This document shows, in pieces, positions 1 to 7,336 of a stretch of DNA of 21,775 bases. How positions within the stretch are numbered: position 1 is the first letter of the stretch; each line of letters opens with the position of its first letter. The notes below the pieces were generated by a model. The model was not told where the DNA came from. It saw only the letters and a list, made by a program, of their open reading frames with translations, and made no database searches. The stretch is from Pseudomonadota bacterium (GTDB lineage: Bacteria > Pseudomonadota > Alphaproteobacteria > Micropepsales > Micropepsaceae). The position numbers and the translations under genes are program-made. Where the stretch lies: NCBI GenBank assembly GCA_021817355.1, contig JAKAVI010000323.1, positions 1 to 21,775 of the forward strand, in the 5' to 3' direction.

Positions 1-74
1 CGCTTGTTCTCGACAATGCTCCAGTAGCTGTGCGTCTTGCCGTCTTTCCTTCGCTGCGTCCGCCGAAGAAACAT
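1..74 (-). CDS. IS1634-type transposase, N-terminal fragment (runs off window)
   Basis: The minus strand opens with ATG at 74-72 and reads 24 full codons to the window edge. The translation begins MFLRRTQRRKDGK and continues THSYWSIVENK. This basic start with the RRT-RRKDGK-THSYW pattern is what I recognise from the N-terminus of IS1634-family (IS4 superfamily, DDE) transposases, which cut and paste their own element. Only the N-terminus is visible, so the catalytic residues cannot be checked and intactness is unknown. There is no strong Shine-Dalgarno; the upstream leader is GC-rich. A group II intron lies about 50 bases upstream in the same orientation, so the gene would be expressed from a transcript that crosses the intron. 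The family call rests on recalled resemblance over 24 residues. Confidence 0.65.
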   Translation of the reverse strand, partial: MFLRRTQRRKDGKTHSYWSIVENK

Positions 75-127
75 GATGCAGCGAGCCTACGGGCATAACG
101 CCCCCCTTGGGAATCGGGTAGGTCTTC

Positions 128-177
128 GTCGGGTCGGAGGAGGCGCCCATTGAAGGGCTCGCCTCCGTCCGCCGCTC
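128..177 (-). ncRNA. Group II intron domain VI with candidate branch-point A
   Basis: Read on the minus strand just after domain V, the arms GGAGGC and GCCTCC pair around an inner GCCC/GGGC helix with loop TTCAAT. An outer CGGA/TCCG helix follows. An unpaired A at 134 comes directly after TCCG and is followed by CCCGAC, which would put the branch-point A seven bases from the 3' splice site, as is usual. This is a hand fold. The basal helix beyond the A is only about two base pairs, so the exact end is uncertain. Confidence 0.6.
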
Positions 178-210
178 AATCGGAACGTGCAGTTTTCCCG
201 CATTCCGCTT
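178..210 (-). ncRNA. Group II intron domain V, catalytic core
   Basis: The minus strand from 210 to 178 folds as domain V. The lower helix is AAGCGGAAT against GTTCCGATT, a two-base bulge lies at A188-C187, and the upper helix is GCGG against CTGC, capped by GAAAA. The catalytic triad AGC is at 209-207. The triad A pairs with T179 and the triad C with G181, but the triad G208 faces A180, where the usual partner is U (a G-U wobble). Total length is 33 bases. The maturase stop codon TGA (213-211) abuts the first base of the domain. Confidence 0.8.
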
Positions 211-1539
211 TCATGAATGGCCTCGCGAGAGCTGAAGAGAAGGGATTAGTGAGACAAGGTTCACCAGCTTGAACTCGTCGCCATATAGCCGGCTTCGAGG
301 ATAGTTCTTCCAGCCTGTGTTCCGCCATCGCTTAGCGCGATGCGACCAGAGCCGTCGGACGATCCAGCCATCCAGCTGATGGAAGCGCTTTCTAACATTG
401 GAGCGGCAGTAGTAGTTGCCCCATCCTCGGATGATCGGATTGATCGTTTCAATCAACGCACCCATACGTAGAGGAACCTTCCTCTGAGTACGGGCTCTGA
501 TTTGATCCTTGAATCGGTCCAACGACTTCTGGGTGGGAATAGCGTAGAGGTTATGCTGGTTCAACTTGGATGTGATACGGTCGCGGCTTAGCTTCAACCG
601 GCCTTTGCTCCGTCCGATCTTGAATCCAAGAAACTCGAAGCCCTGGGCGATATGCACGATCCGGGTCTTATCCCGGTTGAGCGTCACGCCCAGTTCTTTG
701 AGAATCTTCGTTGCTTGAGCCAAGACGCTGCGCGCCTCGGTTCGCGTGCGACAGGTGACGACCCAGTCGTCAGCCCATCGCGTGAGCTGGTATCCATGCT
801 GCCTCATCTCTTTATCGAAAGGAGTCAGCAGGATATTGCTTAACAACGGTGAAGCAACACTTCCTTGCGGCGTTCCTCGTGGCGTTTCAAACTTCTTCCC
901 TTTGTCCTCATAGCCTGCCTTGAGCATTTGTTGAATGAGCTTCAACACTCTGCCGTCAGCAATTTGCTTTCCGACAAGGGTTAGAATTTTGTCGTGGTCC
1001 GCGGAACCAAAGAAATCCTTCAGATCCGCATCGACGATCCACTCGTTTCCCGCCTGTATTTCGCGCCAGACTTTGCTTAGGGCATCGGCGGTCTTGCGAC
1101 CTTTGCGATACCCGAAGTTGCTCGGATCAAAAACCTTTTCGAAGAGAGGCTCCAGGCGATTGACCAGGGCCTGTTGACACACCCGGTCATAGACCGAAGG
1201 AATGCCTAACGGCCTGGTTTTTCCGGGGGCTCCTCTTTTAGGGATTTCCAGTCGTCGCACAGGTTGGGGTTGATAAGTATCTTCTCGAAGCTCTCGATGC
1301 AGCCGTTCCAGGTTCTTTTCTAGATCGGCTTCGAAATCCGCGATCGTAATCTTATCAGTTCCGCCTGCTCCTTGGTTGGCGCGAACCCGCTCCCACGCAA
1401 GCTGCAAGTTCTTGCGTGAGTATATCTTGTCCACCAGAGAGTGGACCTTCTGCTTCTGACCTTCGAACGTCAGGTGATCCGATAGTCTCCTCGGAGCGTG
1501 GCGTTCGGGTTTTTCACAAAGGGAGCTATCCACTTTCAC
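211..1539 (-). CDS. ltrA: Group II intron reverse transcriptase/maturase, no endonuclease domain
   Basis: This 442-residue protein helps the intron fold and splice and copies intron RNA into DNA during retrohoming. RT blocks run in order: LGIPSVYDRVCQQAL near 111-125, the palm ADLKDFF with Asp172, GTPQGSVASPLLSNILL near 222-238, then WADD at 255-258 where most relatives have YADD, and FEFLGFKIG near 301-309. Maturase domain X follows, with NPIIRGWGNYYCRSNVRKRF near 367-386. The protein ends at 442 with no C-x-x-C zinc-type HNH endonuclease region, so it belongs to the shorter En-minus type. The start is GTG at 1539 with AAAGGA just upstream; a second in-frame GTG lies two codons further in. 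The stop TGA abuts domain V. I see no frameshift. Confidence 0.95.
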   Translation of the reverse strand: MKVDSSLCEKPERHAPRRLSDHLTFEGQKQKVHSLVDKIYSRKNLQLAWERVRANQGAGGTDKITIADFEADLEKNLERLHRELREDTYQPQPVRRLEIPKRGAPGKTRPLGIPSVYDRVCQQALVNRLEPLFEKVFDPSNFGYRKGRKTADALSKVWREIQAGNEWIVDADLKDFFGSADHDKILTLVGKQIADGRVLKLIQQMLKAGYEDKGKKFETPRGTPQGSVASPLLSNILLTPFDKEMRQHGYQLTRWADDWVVTCRTRTEARSVLAQATKILKELGVTLNRDKTRIVHIAQGFEFLGFKIGRSKGRLKLSRDRITSKLNQHNLYAIPTQKSLDRFKDQIRARTQRKVPLRMGALIETINPIIRGWGNYYCRSNVRKRFHQLDGWIVRRLWSHRAKRWRNTGWKNYPRSRLYGDEFKLVNLVSLIPSLQLSRGHS

Positions 1540-2005
1540 GATCCTTTCTCATCTACCTCGATCACTCAATGCTCGAACCATTCACGAACGCCCTTCCCCG
1601 AACCACTCACGGTTCGCTGCTTTCGCAGTCACGCGAGTTATTCGTCTCGCGCTTCAAGTACTATTGCGTTCTCCGACTCCTGCCGGTGCATCGCTTCCCA
1701 TTTCGCTTGTGCTTATAGGGTTGCTTACCTGATTTAAAACCAGGACACCGGCAGGTCTCCTGGGGTCACACATGAATCTTCCGTATCGTGCCGCCAGCAA
1801 GCACCTTGGTACGATGGGTGAATGAGTAACGCCTTCGCCCCCGTAGTGCGGGCTCGACCTTGCCCCATCTTTGGCCGACCTGTTCATCAAGGATCACTCC
1901 CATTCGATTACAGCCCGATACTTCTCCTCAAACCCTTCGGATTCCGGATCGCTCCGGACACCCTGTCCTCCGGGATACGCGAGGAGGTGGCTTCAGGTCC
2001 GTCTT

Positions 2006-2012
2006 GGCTGTA
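2006..2012 (-). other. EBS1 of the group II intron
   Basis: The minus strand here reads TACAGCC, inside domain I of the intron. It is the exact complement of GGCTGTA, the seven exon bases immediately before the intron 5' end at 2166. A perfect 7-bp match at the right position identifies it as the exon-binding site 1 that selects the target. I could not identify EBS2 with confidence. Confidence 0.8.
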
Positions 2013-2166
2013 TCCGGCTTTCGCCTGCGTGCCCGTTTAGACGTCTCCATACCTTCCTTCTCTTCCCGGCCGGCGAGACATTACTCCCGCCTTTGGATAC
2101 AGCGCCCCTCATCCGAGCGCCGGAGGGACTTTAACCCTCCTGACTCATGCGCTGCCCAGCGCACAC

Positions 2167-2173
2167 TACAGCC
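2167..2173 (-). other. IBS1, last exon bases before the intron 5' splice site
   Basis: The minus strand reads GGCTGTA directly before GTGTGCGC. It pairs over all seven bases with the intron's TACAGCC at 2012-2006. This fixes the 5' splice site between 2167 and 2166, and rules out the alternative GTGCG reading that would start at 2164. Confidence 0.8.
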
Positions 2174-2342
2174 ATTTCCGGCCGAAACTCATGATCTGGT
2201 TCCCGCAAAATCAATGACTTGCGAAGCCAAAAAATCGCCAAAACCGGAATTTTGCATGCGAATCCGCGAAGACGGGTTAACAGGGCCTATCTTGTGCACG
2301 AAGGTTGGGCGCAGCTGCTACACCAGCCTTTAAATCCCCGAT
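2167..2342 (-). mobile_element. Intron 5' exon: probable left end of the interrupted IS plus intergenic DNA
   Basis: These 176 bases lie between the end of dinG and the intron. No convincing gene is present on either strand. The transposase start lies on the other side of the intron in the same orientation, so the simplest reading is that part of this stretch is the left end and leader of the same IS. The exact IS end, inverted repeat and target duplication cannot be placed, because the other IS end is outside the window. An imperfect dyad centred on GCAGCTGC (about 2308-2333) might serve as the dinG terminator or the IS tip; the evidence for either is weak. Confidence 0.4.
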
Positions 2343-5087
2343 CTATAAGTCGTCGCTGGCCAGGTACCCCGCGATCTCCTGCACTGCATCCTTGAGGCCA
2401 CAGCGGCGGATCTGAGCATCTGTCGGAAATGCCGACAGCAGGCGCGACGGCGTGGCCGGCTCGAGGATGACAAAGCAGCCCCTGTCAGTCTTGGCGCGAA
2501 TGAGACGGCCAAAGGCCTGCTTCAGGCGCAGCCGGGTCAGCATGTCATCATACCCCCTGCCGAAGCGGGCGCGCCGTGCCTTGTGCAGAATGGTCGGTCG
2601 CGGCCACGGCACCTTGTCGAAGACCACCAGACGCAGGGAACGGCCGGGCACATCAACGCCATCGCGCAGGGCATCGGTGCCGAGCAGACAGGCATTTTCT
2701 TCGGCGCGGAAGAGATCGACGAGGGCGCCGGTATCCAGCCGATCGACATGCTGGGCGTAGACCGTAAGGCCCGCTTCGGCGAGGGGAGCAGAAATACGCG
2801 CCTCAACGGCACGCAGGCTACGCACCGCGGTGAACAGGCCAAGTGCTCCACCACCAGAGGCGCGAAACAGCTCGCGATATGCGCTCGCAAGCGCCTGAGG
2901 ATCGCGTCGGGCGATGTCAGTGACGATGAAGATCCGTGCCTGACGGGCATAATCAAACGGGGACCCAAAACTCGCCCGTTTGGGAGGTTCGGCAAGATGT
3001 GCAGCGCCGGTACGGATCTCCGCGCTCTGCCAGTGATCACCGGCCTCAGCATCGCGCAAGGTCGCGGAGGTGATGAGTGCGCCATGGGCTGGCAGCAGAA
3101 CTTCCTTGGCGAACGGGACTGTCGGATCAACCCAGTGGTGGCGCAGTCCGATATCGCGGTCGCGTCCATCTTCGCGCAGGATCTCAAACCAGTCGACGAA
3201 TTCGTCCTTGCGCTCGCCATTGGCCAGATCCTCGAGCATGCCAATCCAGGCTGGCAGAATGATCCGGCTGCGGCGTTCCAGGCCACGGGCCGCAGCCTCC
3301 AGTCGCTGACGCGTCGCCGGCTCGATCTCCGCACTCATCGCATCCATCTGCCGGCGCAGTTCGCGGGCCAAGCGCTGCAGGGGCTCGGCAAGGCTGCGGA
3401 GCGCGGCGGCAAGGAGCTCGATCGCCTCAAGCATGCCATCACCAAGCGGTTCGGTTGCAGCTTCAAGCGAATAAAATCCATCGTCATCACTGCGCGCGCG
3501 GACATGATCGAAGACCTTGGCGAGAAACACTTCACCAGGCCCGCGCGCCGCGGCCGACAGCCGCTTCGTCCAACCTTCTCCGGCCAGAGCCGCGGCGGCA
3601 CGAACGCTGTCGTGCAAGGCCTCACGCGAGGGTCGATGATCCAGAACAAGATCCTTCAAGCGATCTTCAAGGCCGCGCTGGCGACTGCGCAGACCAGCTT
3701 CGGCCCCACGGATCCATCGCCGCAGATCGGCCATTTCCGCACCTGATAAAAATGCCGAAAAGCCAGCGTCTGCGGCATCGAACAGGTGGTGTCCCTCGTC
3801 AAAGACATAGCGCACGCGCACGCTGTCGCGGGACCCTTCGCCGTGTTCGGGGCCCAGCCAGTCCTGGGTCGCCTGGGCGATGACAAGGGCATGATTGGCA
3901 ATCACGATGCGGGCGTGGCGGGCCTTGCGCACGGCCTTTTCGATGAAACAGCTGCGATAATGCGGGCACGCGGCGTAGATGCATTCACCGCGCCGGTCGG
4001 TAATCTCGCGCAGGGCAAGGTTGGCAGCGAGATAGGCTGGAAAACCGCTGCCCGAGAGATCTCCGTCCTTGGTGGCGCTGATCCAGCGGGCAACCAGACC
4101 CAGGGCGATCAGCCGTGGCCCCGGTGCGGACACCGCCCGTTTCACCGCCTCTTCAAAATTGAGCAGGCAGAGATAGTTTTCCCGCCCCTTGCGCACCACC
4201 ACCTTCTCGTCGCGCTCGCGGGAATCGGGCCACAGCCGTGCGATTTCACCCATGATCTGACGCTGCAGATTTCGGGTATAGGTCGACAGCCACAACCCCG
4301 GACCGTTCTTCTCCGCCCACAGGCTGGCCGGAGCAAGATAGCCAAGCGTTTTGCCAGTACCGGTACCGGCCTCGATCAGGGCAAGGCGCGGTACCCCAGC
4401 GCGCTCCCGCGGACCAAAGGCGTAGGCGGCCGCCGCCGCAAAATCAGACTGTTCGGGACGGCCCTCACCTCCCGCGCTGACCAGCACGGCCAGACGGGCG
4501 CGTGCTTCGTCGGGGTCAACAGGCTCCGAGCCCGGCTTGTCGGGTGGTGCGCCATCTTCCCATTTGCCCAGCCCGCGCCAGACGGCAAAGGCGTTGACCG
4601 GTGATGCCGAGACAGCTGGGGTACCAAGACGCGCGATAATTTCTGGGGCCCAGCGCCAGCCTGCGATACCAAGCCCCTGGGCGAGATTTAGGGCTGCCTC
4701 GCGATCCTCGAGGCTGCGCCCCACAAGCTCCTCCAAGAGGAGGTCCACCGCCTCGTGCAGGCTGCGCGCCTGATCGGCCGCGCCCACCGGAACCGGCCGC
4801 GACAGGGCCCGCGCGATCCCCCCTGCGCTGGCGACAAGCGGATGGGCCGGACGCACGAAGGCAAACAGTTCGAGGACGTCAAAGACAGGCCGGCTCACCT
4901 GCTCCTTGAGACGGCCGGCGACGAAGGGTGCATGCGCGACGAGGACGCCGCCGGATTTGAACAGCGCGCGCGCCTGCGCGCCATCAAGCTGCGCGATCTG
5001 GCCGGCGCAGGTGGCGGTGACGGCGCCACCGATGTTGGGCACCAGCGCCGGCGCCTCAAGTCGCGTCGAATCCGAGTTCAAGGACAT
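2343..5087 (-). CDS. dinG: DinG/XPD-type ATP-dependent DNA helicase with N-terminal extension
   Basis: This is a superfamily 2, iron-sulfur 5'-3' DNA helicase, known in relatives to unwind R-loops, D-loops and damaged forks. It has 914 residues. Walker A EAGTGTGKT is at 239-247 and the DEAH-box variant DEGH at 430-433. Four cysteines (307, 369, 374, 380) match the XPD-type Fe-S cluster between them. The C-terminal helicase motifs include GTDALRDGVDVPG and QAFGRLIRAKTDRG. The first 190 or so residues are an extension containing VLVAHAPF and FDVLELFAFVRP, which resemble a degenerate DnaQ-type exonuclease. The start is ATG at 5087 with a poor ribosome site. The gene begins 39 bases after the sensor-kinase stop, so co-transcription is likely. 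I saw no alphaproteobacterial LexA box (GTTC-N7-GTTC) in the short region before the kinase. Confidence 0.93.
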   Translation of the reverse strand: MSLNSDSTRLEAPALVPNIGGAVTATCAGQIAQLDGAQARALFKSGGVLVAHAPFVAGRLKEQVSRPVFDVLELFAFVRPAHPLVASAGGIARALSRPVPVGAADQARSLHEAVDLLLEELVGRSLEDREAALNLAQGLGIAGWRWAPEIIARLGTPAVSASPVNAFAVWRGLGKWEDGAPPDKPGSEPVDPDEARARLAVLVSAGGEGRPEQSDFAAAAAYAFGPRERAGVPRLALIEAGTGTGKTLGYLAPASLWAEKNGPGLWLSTYTRNLQRQIMGEIARLWPDSRERDEKVVVRKGRENYLCLLNFEEAVKRAVSAPGPRLIALGLVARWISATKDGDLSGSGFPAYLAANLALREITDRRGECIYAACPHYRSCFIEKAVRKARHARIVIANHALVIAQATQDWLGPEHGEGSRDSVRVRYVFDEGHHLFDAADAGFSAFLSGAEMADLRRWIRGAEAGLRSRQRGLEDRLKDLVLDHRPSREALHDSVRAAAALAGEGWTKRLSAAARGPGEVFLAKVFDHVRARSDDDGFYSLEAATEPLGDGMLEAIELLAAALRSLAEPLQRLARELRRQMDAMSAEIEPATRQRLEAAARGLERRSRIILPAWIGMLEDLANGERKDEFVDWFEILREDGRDRDIGLRHHWVDPTVPFAKEVLLPAHGALITSATLRDAEAGDHWQSAEIRTGAAHLAEPPKRASFGSPFDYARQARIFIVTDIARRDPQALASAYRELFRASGGGALGLFTAVRSLRAVEARISAPLAEAGLTVYAQHVDRLDTGALVDLFRAEENACLLGTDALRDGVDVPGRSLRLVVFDKVPWPRPTILHKARRARFGRGYDDMLTRLRLKQAFGRLIRAKTDRGCFVILEPATPSRLLSAFPTDAQIRRCGLKDAVQEIAGYLASDDL

Positions 5088-5126
5088 CGGCTGATCATGC
5101 AGAGGCTGAGCGCGATGGAAAGAACT

Positions 5127-7268
5127 TTACGCAACAAGGTCAGGATAGAGCGCCATCAGCGCCTTGCGCACCCGGTGATGTTCGCTTGTCACGGCCGCAA
5201 CGGCACGGACGATATCATCACCCTCTTCACCTTCGCGAACCTTTTGGGTCAGGTTGCGTGCAGCCAGGGTGAGTGCCGAAAGCCCAAGTCCGCCGGCAGC
5301 ACCGGCGATGTCCTGGGCCAGCCGGCTGGCTTCATCCCAGCGTCCGTCCTCACAGGCGGTACCGAGGGCTCCGCTCAGCTCTTCGGCGCCCTTGACGTAG
5401 GACTGCAGGATTTCAAGCAGGGTTGAAATGCCGAGCGATTTTTCGAGGCCCGCGAAGGCTTCCGCATCAATGGCGGGGGGCTCCAAAGCAGGTACCGGTG
5501 CATCGCCACTGCGACCAACCAGGCCACCCAGTCCGGCATAAAGAGCCCCCGGCGGGGCGGGCCAGCGCAGAATCTGCCGGGCGACAAGCGGCATGCGCAT
5601 GCCCGCAGCCATCAGCGCAAGAACGGGCGTTTTGAGACCCGGAAGCACCGCCAGCGCATCGGCCTCATCGGCCATCGCGATGATGGCATCAAAGTGCTCA
5701 CGCACAGCACAGGCGAAGACCTCCTGTGTGCTGGCGACGACACGCACGTGATTGCCGAACGGTTCGACGAGCGCTGCAATCTGCTGGGCCGCAGCTTGAT
5801 CTGCGAGCGCCACAAGGACGTGAATGCCGACAGGTGGGGGGGCATCTGTGGCAATCGGTGCGCAGAGTTCAGGCGCCGCCGCTGTCCCCCCGGCCGCCGG
5901 CACGGCAAACCAGAAGGTCGCGCCCTCGCCCGGGGCGCTCTCAAAACCAATAGTGCCTGACATGGACTGGACGAGGCGCTTGGCCACAGCGAGTCCAAGC
6001 CCTGCTCCGCCATGGCGTTTGGCATAGGAGGTATCACTGCGGTGAAACGGCTCGAAGACATGATCGGCCGCTTCACGGGCAAGACCAAGTCCGGTATCGA
6101 TCACCGAAAACCGGACCTGGGGACCGGCCTTTTCTCCGCTGATGGCCTCGGCGCGCAGTTCGACACCGCCACGATCCGTGTATTTGAGGGCGTTATCCGC
6201 GAGCTTCATCAGCACCTGGCGCAAGCGGCGCGGATCGGCATGAGCTTTGGGCAGAGAGGCTGGTGCGCTGAGCGACAGGCGCAGCTGCTTTTCCCAGGCT
6301 CGCGGCTGCAGCAGGCGCGCCACCGTGCGCACGGTCTCGCCCGGATCGCAGTCTTCGGCGTGGGTGGCATCGGGGACATCGCTGCTGGAGAGGGTCAGGA
6401 CGTCATCGAGCAAGGTCTTGAGCCCCCGCCCGGCTTCGATCACCACCTGGATGTAACCCTTCTGCGTGCGATCAAGGTCGCTGCGTTCAAGCAATTGCGC
6501 CATGCCCAGAAGCGCGTTCAGGGCGGTGCGGATCTCATGGCTAATATTGGCGATGAAGACTGTCTTGGCCCGCGTCGAGGCTTCGGCGATGTCTCGCGCC
6601 TGTTCGGCGGCCCGTTTTTCCGCCGACAGCGAGTTCACCAGGGCCATATTGGCCTGGCGCAGCGTCAGCGCGTCGTCGAGCATCTGGGTGAAACGGGCGC
6701 AATAGGAGTAAAGGGCTGCGCCAAAGAAGAGGACAAGCACGCCGGTCATTGCCGCATAGGCTTCATGTTCGAGAAGAAGCCGTACCGCCAGGGGGAGCAG
6801 GGCCGGAACCACAAATGCCAGAAAGGCCGGGCGATAGGCGGAGCGGGCGATGAATTCGACGGTGGTGACGCCAAGAATGCCGAGGCACAGATAGGCCTGG
6901 GCCGCGTAAAGGTGGGGGACGAACCACAGATAGCCGCCGCCGAGGCCCCAGACCATTCCAGAAAACGCTGACAACACGGTATAGCGCCGGGCCCAGAACT
7001 GCGGATTGCTGTCCTCAGAATGCTGCTCAAAGCGCGCTGCGAGACGAAAGGTCGCGAGACTGAGGATGATGGCCAGCAGCAGGGGCGCCGCGGACACAAA
7101 AAAGGGCAGGTGACGGGGACCGAGCAAGGTGGCCGCCACGCACAGCGCGGCAAAAGGCAAGAACAGACTTTGCCGCGCGAGACTGAACAGGATCGCCACA
7201 CGTCCCAGCGCAAGGGCCTGCGCATCGGCGCCCTGGCTCGAAGCCGGCGATTGGCTGGGCTCTTGCAT
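5127..7268 (-). CDS. Membrane sensor histidine kinase with degenerate receiver and Hpt domains
   Basis: The protein has 713 residues. Hydrophobic segments between about 24 and 190 suggest roughly six transmembrane helices with no large periplasmic domain. A short coiled-coil-like linker leads to the dimerisation and phosphoacceptor helix NISHEIRTALNALLG, with His244. The ATPase domain has an N-box with Asn359, DTGLGL at 391-396 and GGAGLGLAV near 420-428. A receiver-like domain (about 482-575) keeps the hydrophobic pattern but has no Asp at the expected phosphorylation site; FDAIIAMAD stands where FDLILMD is usual. A C-terminal Hpt-like domain reads LAQDIAGAAGGLG, with Gln652 in place of the phosphorylatable His. 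The start is ATG at 7268 with GGGAG upstream. It is divergent from lysS (68-bp gap) and precedes dinG. Signal and partner are unknown. Confidence 0.9.
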   Translation of the reverse strand: MQEPSQSPASSQGADAQALALGRVAILFSLARQSLFLPFAALCVAATLLGPRHLPFFVSAAPLLLAIILSLATFRLAARFEQHSEDSNPQFWARRYTVLSAFSGMVWGLGGGYLWFVPHLYAAQAYLCLGILGVTTVEFIARSAYRPAFLAFVVPALLPLAVRLLLEHEAYAAMTGVLVLFFGAALYSYCARFTQMLDDALTLRQANMALVNSLSAEKRAAEQARDIAEASTRAKTVFIANISHEIRTALNALLGMAQLLERSDLDRTQKGYIQVVIEAGRGLKTLLDDVLTLSSSDVPDATHAEDCDPGETVRTVARLLQPRAWEKQLRLSLSAPASLPKAHADPRRLRQVLMKLADNALKYTDRGGVELRAEAISGEKAGPQVRFSVIDTGLGLAREAADHVFEPFHRSDTSYAKRHGGAGLGLAVAKRLVQSMSGTIGFESAPGEGATFWFAVPAAGGTAAAPELCAPIATDAPPPVGIHVLVALADQAAAQQIAALVEPFGNHVRVVASTQEVFACAVREHFDAIIAMADEADALAVLPGLKTPVLALMAAGMRMPLVARQILRWPAPPGALYAGLGGLVGRSGDAPVPALEPPAIDAEAFAGLEKSLGISTLLEILQSYVKGAEELSGALGTACEDGRWDEASRLAQDIAGAAGGLGLSALTLAARNLTQKVREGEEGDDIVRAVAAVTSEHHRVRKALMALYPDLVA

Positions 7269-7336
7269 TGACGCGCTCCCTGCCTAAAGCCTAGCTTCGG
7301 CCGCCTTTCAGAAGCCTTAAACTTGGCGTTGTACGC

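Larger units (their letters stand above)
128..2166 (-). mobile_element. Group II intron, about 2.04 kb, with ORF in domain IV
   Basis: This is a retromobile self-splicing intron read on the minus strand. Its 5' end at 2166 reads GTGTGCGC, matching the GUGYG consensus. A domain I hairpin with arms GGAGGG (2122-2127) and CCCTCC (2135-2140) follows. EBS1 at 2012-2006 is perfectly complementary to the seven exon bases just before the 5' splice site. The maturase gene sits in domain IV and its stop codon touches domain V. A domain VI hairpin with a candidate bulged A at 134 lies seven bases from a proposed 3' end ...CCCGAC at 128. The 5' boundary is well supported. The 3' boundary is inferred from the domain VI fold and the AY rule, and could be off by several bases. 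The protein is uninterrupted, so mobility is plausible. Confidence 0.85.

Noticed and set aside
1416..2333. Several plus-strand reading frames of 72-157 codons across the intron RNA region
   Set aside because: They are antisense to the structured intron RNA and its 5' exon and have no protein-like features.
2583..3746. A 387-codon plus-strand reading frame inside dinG
   Set aside because: It is antisense to the conserved helicase and has no recognisable domain or ribosome site.
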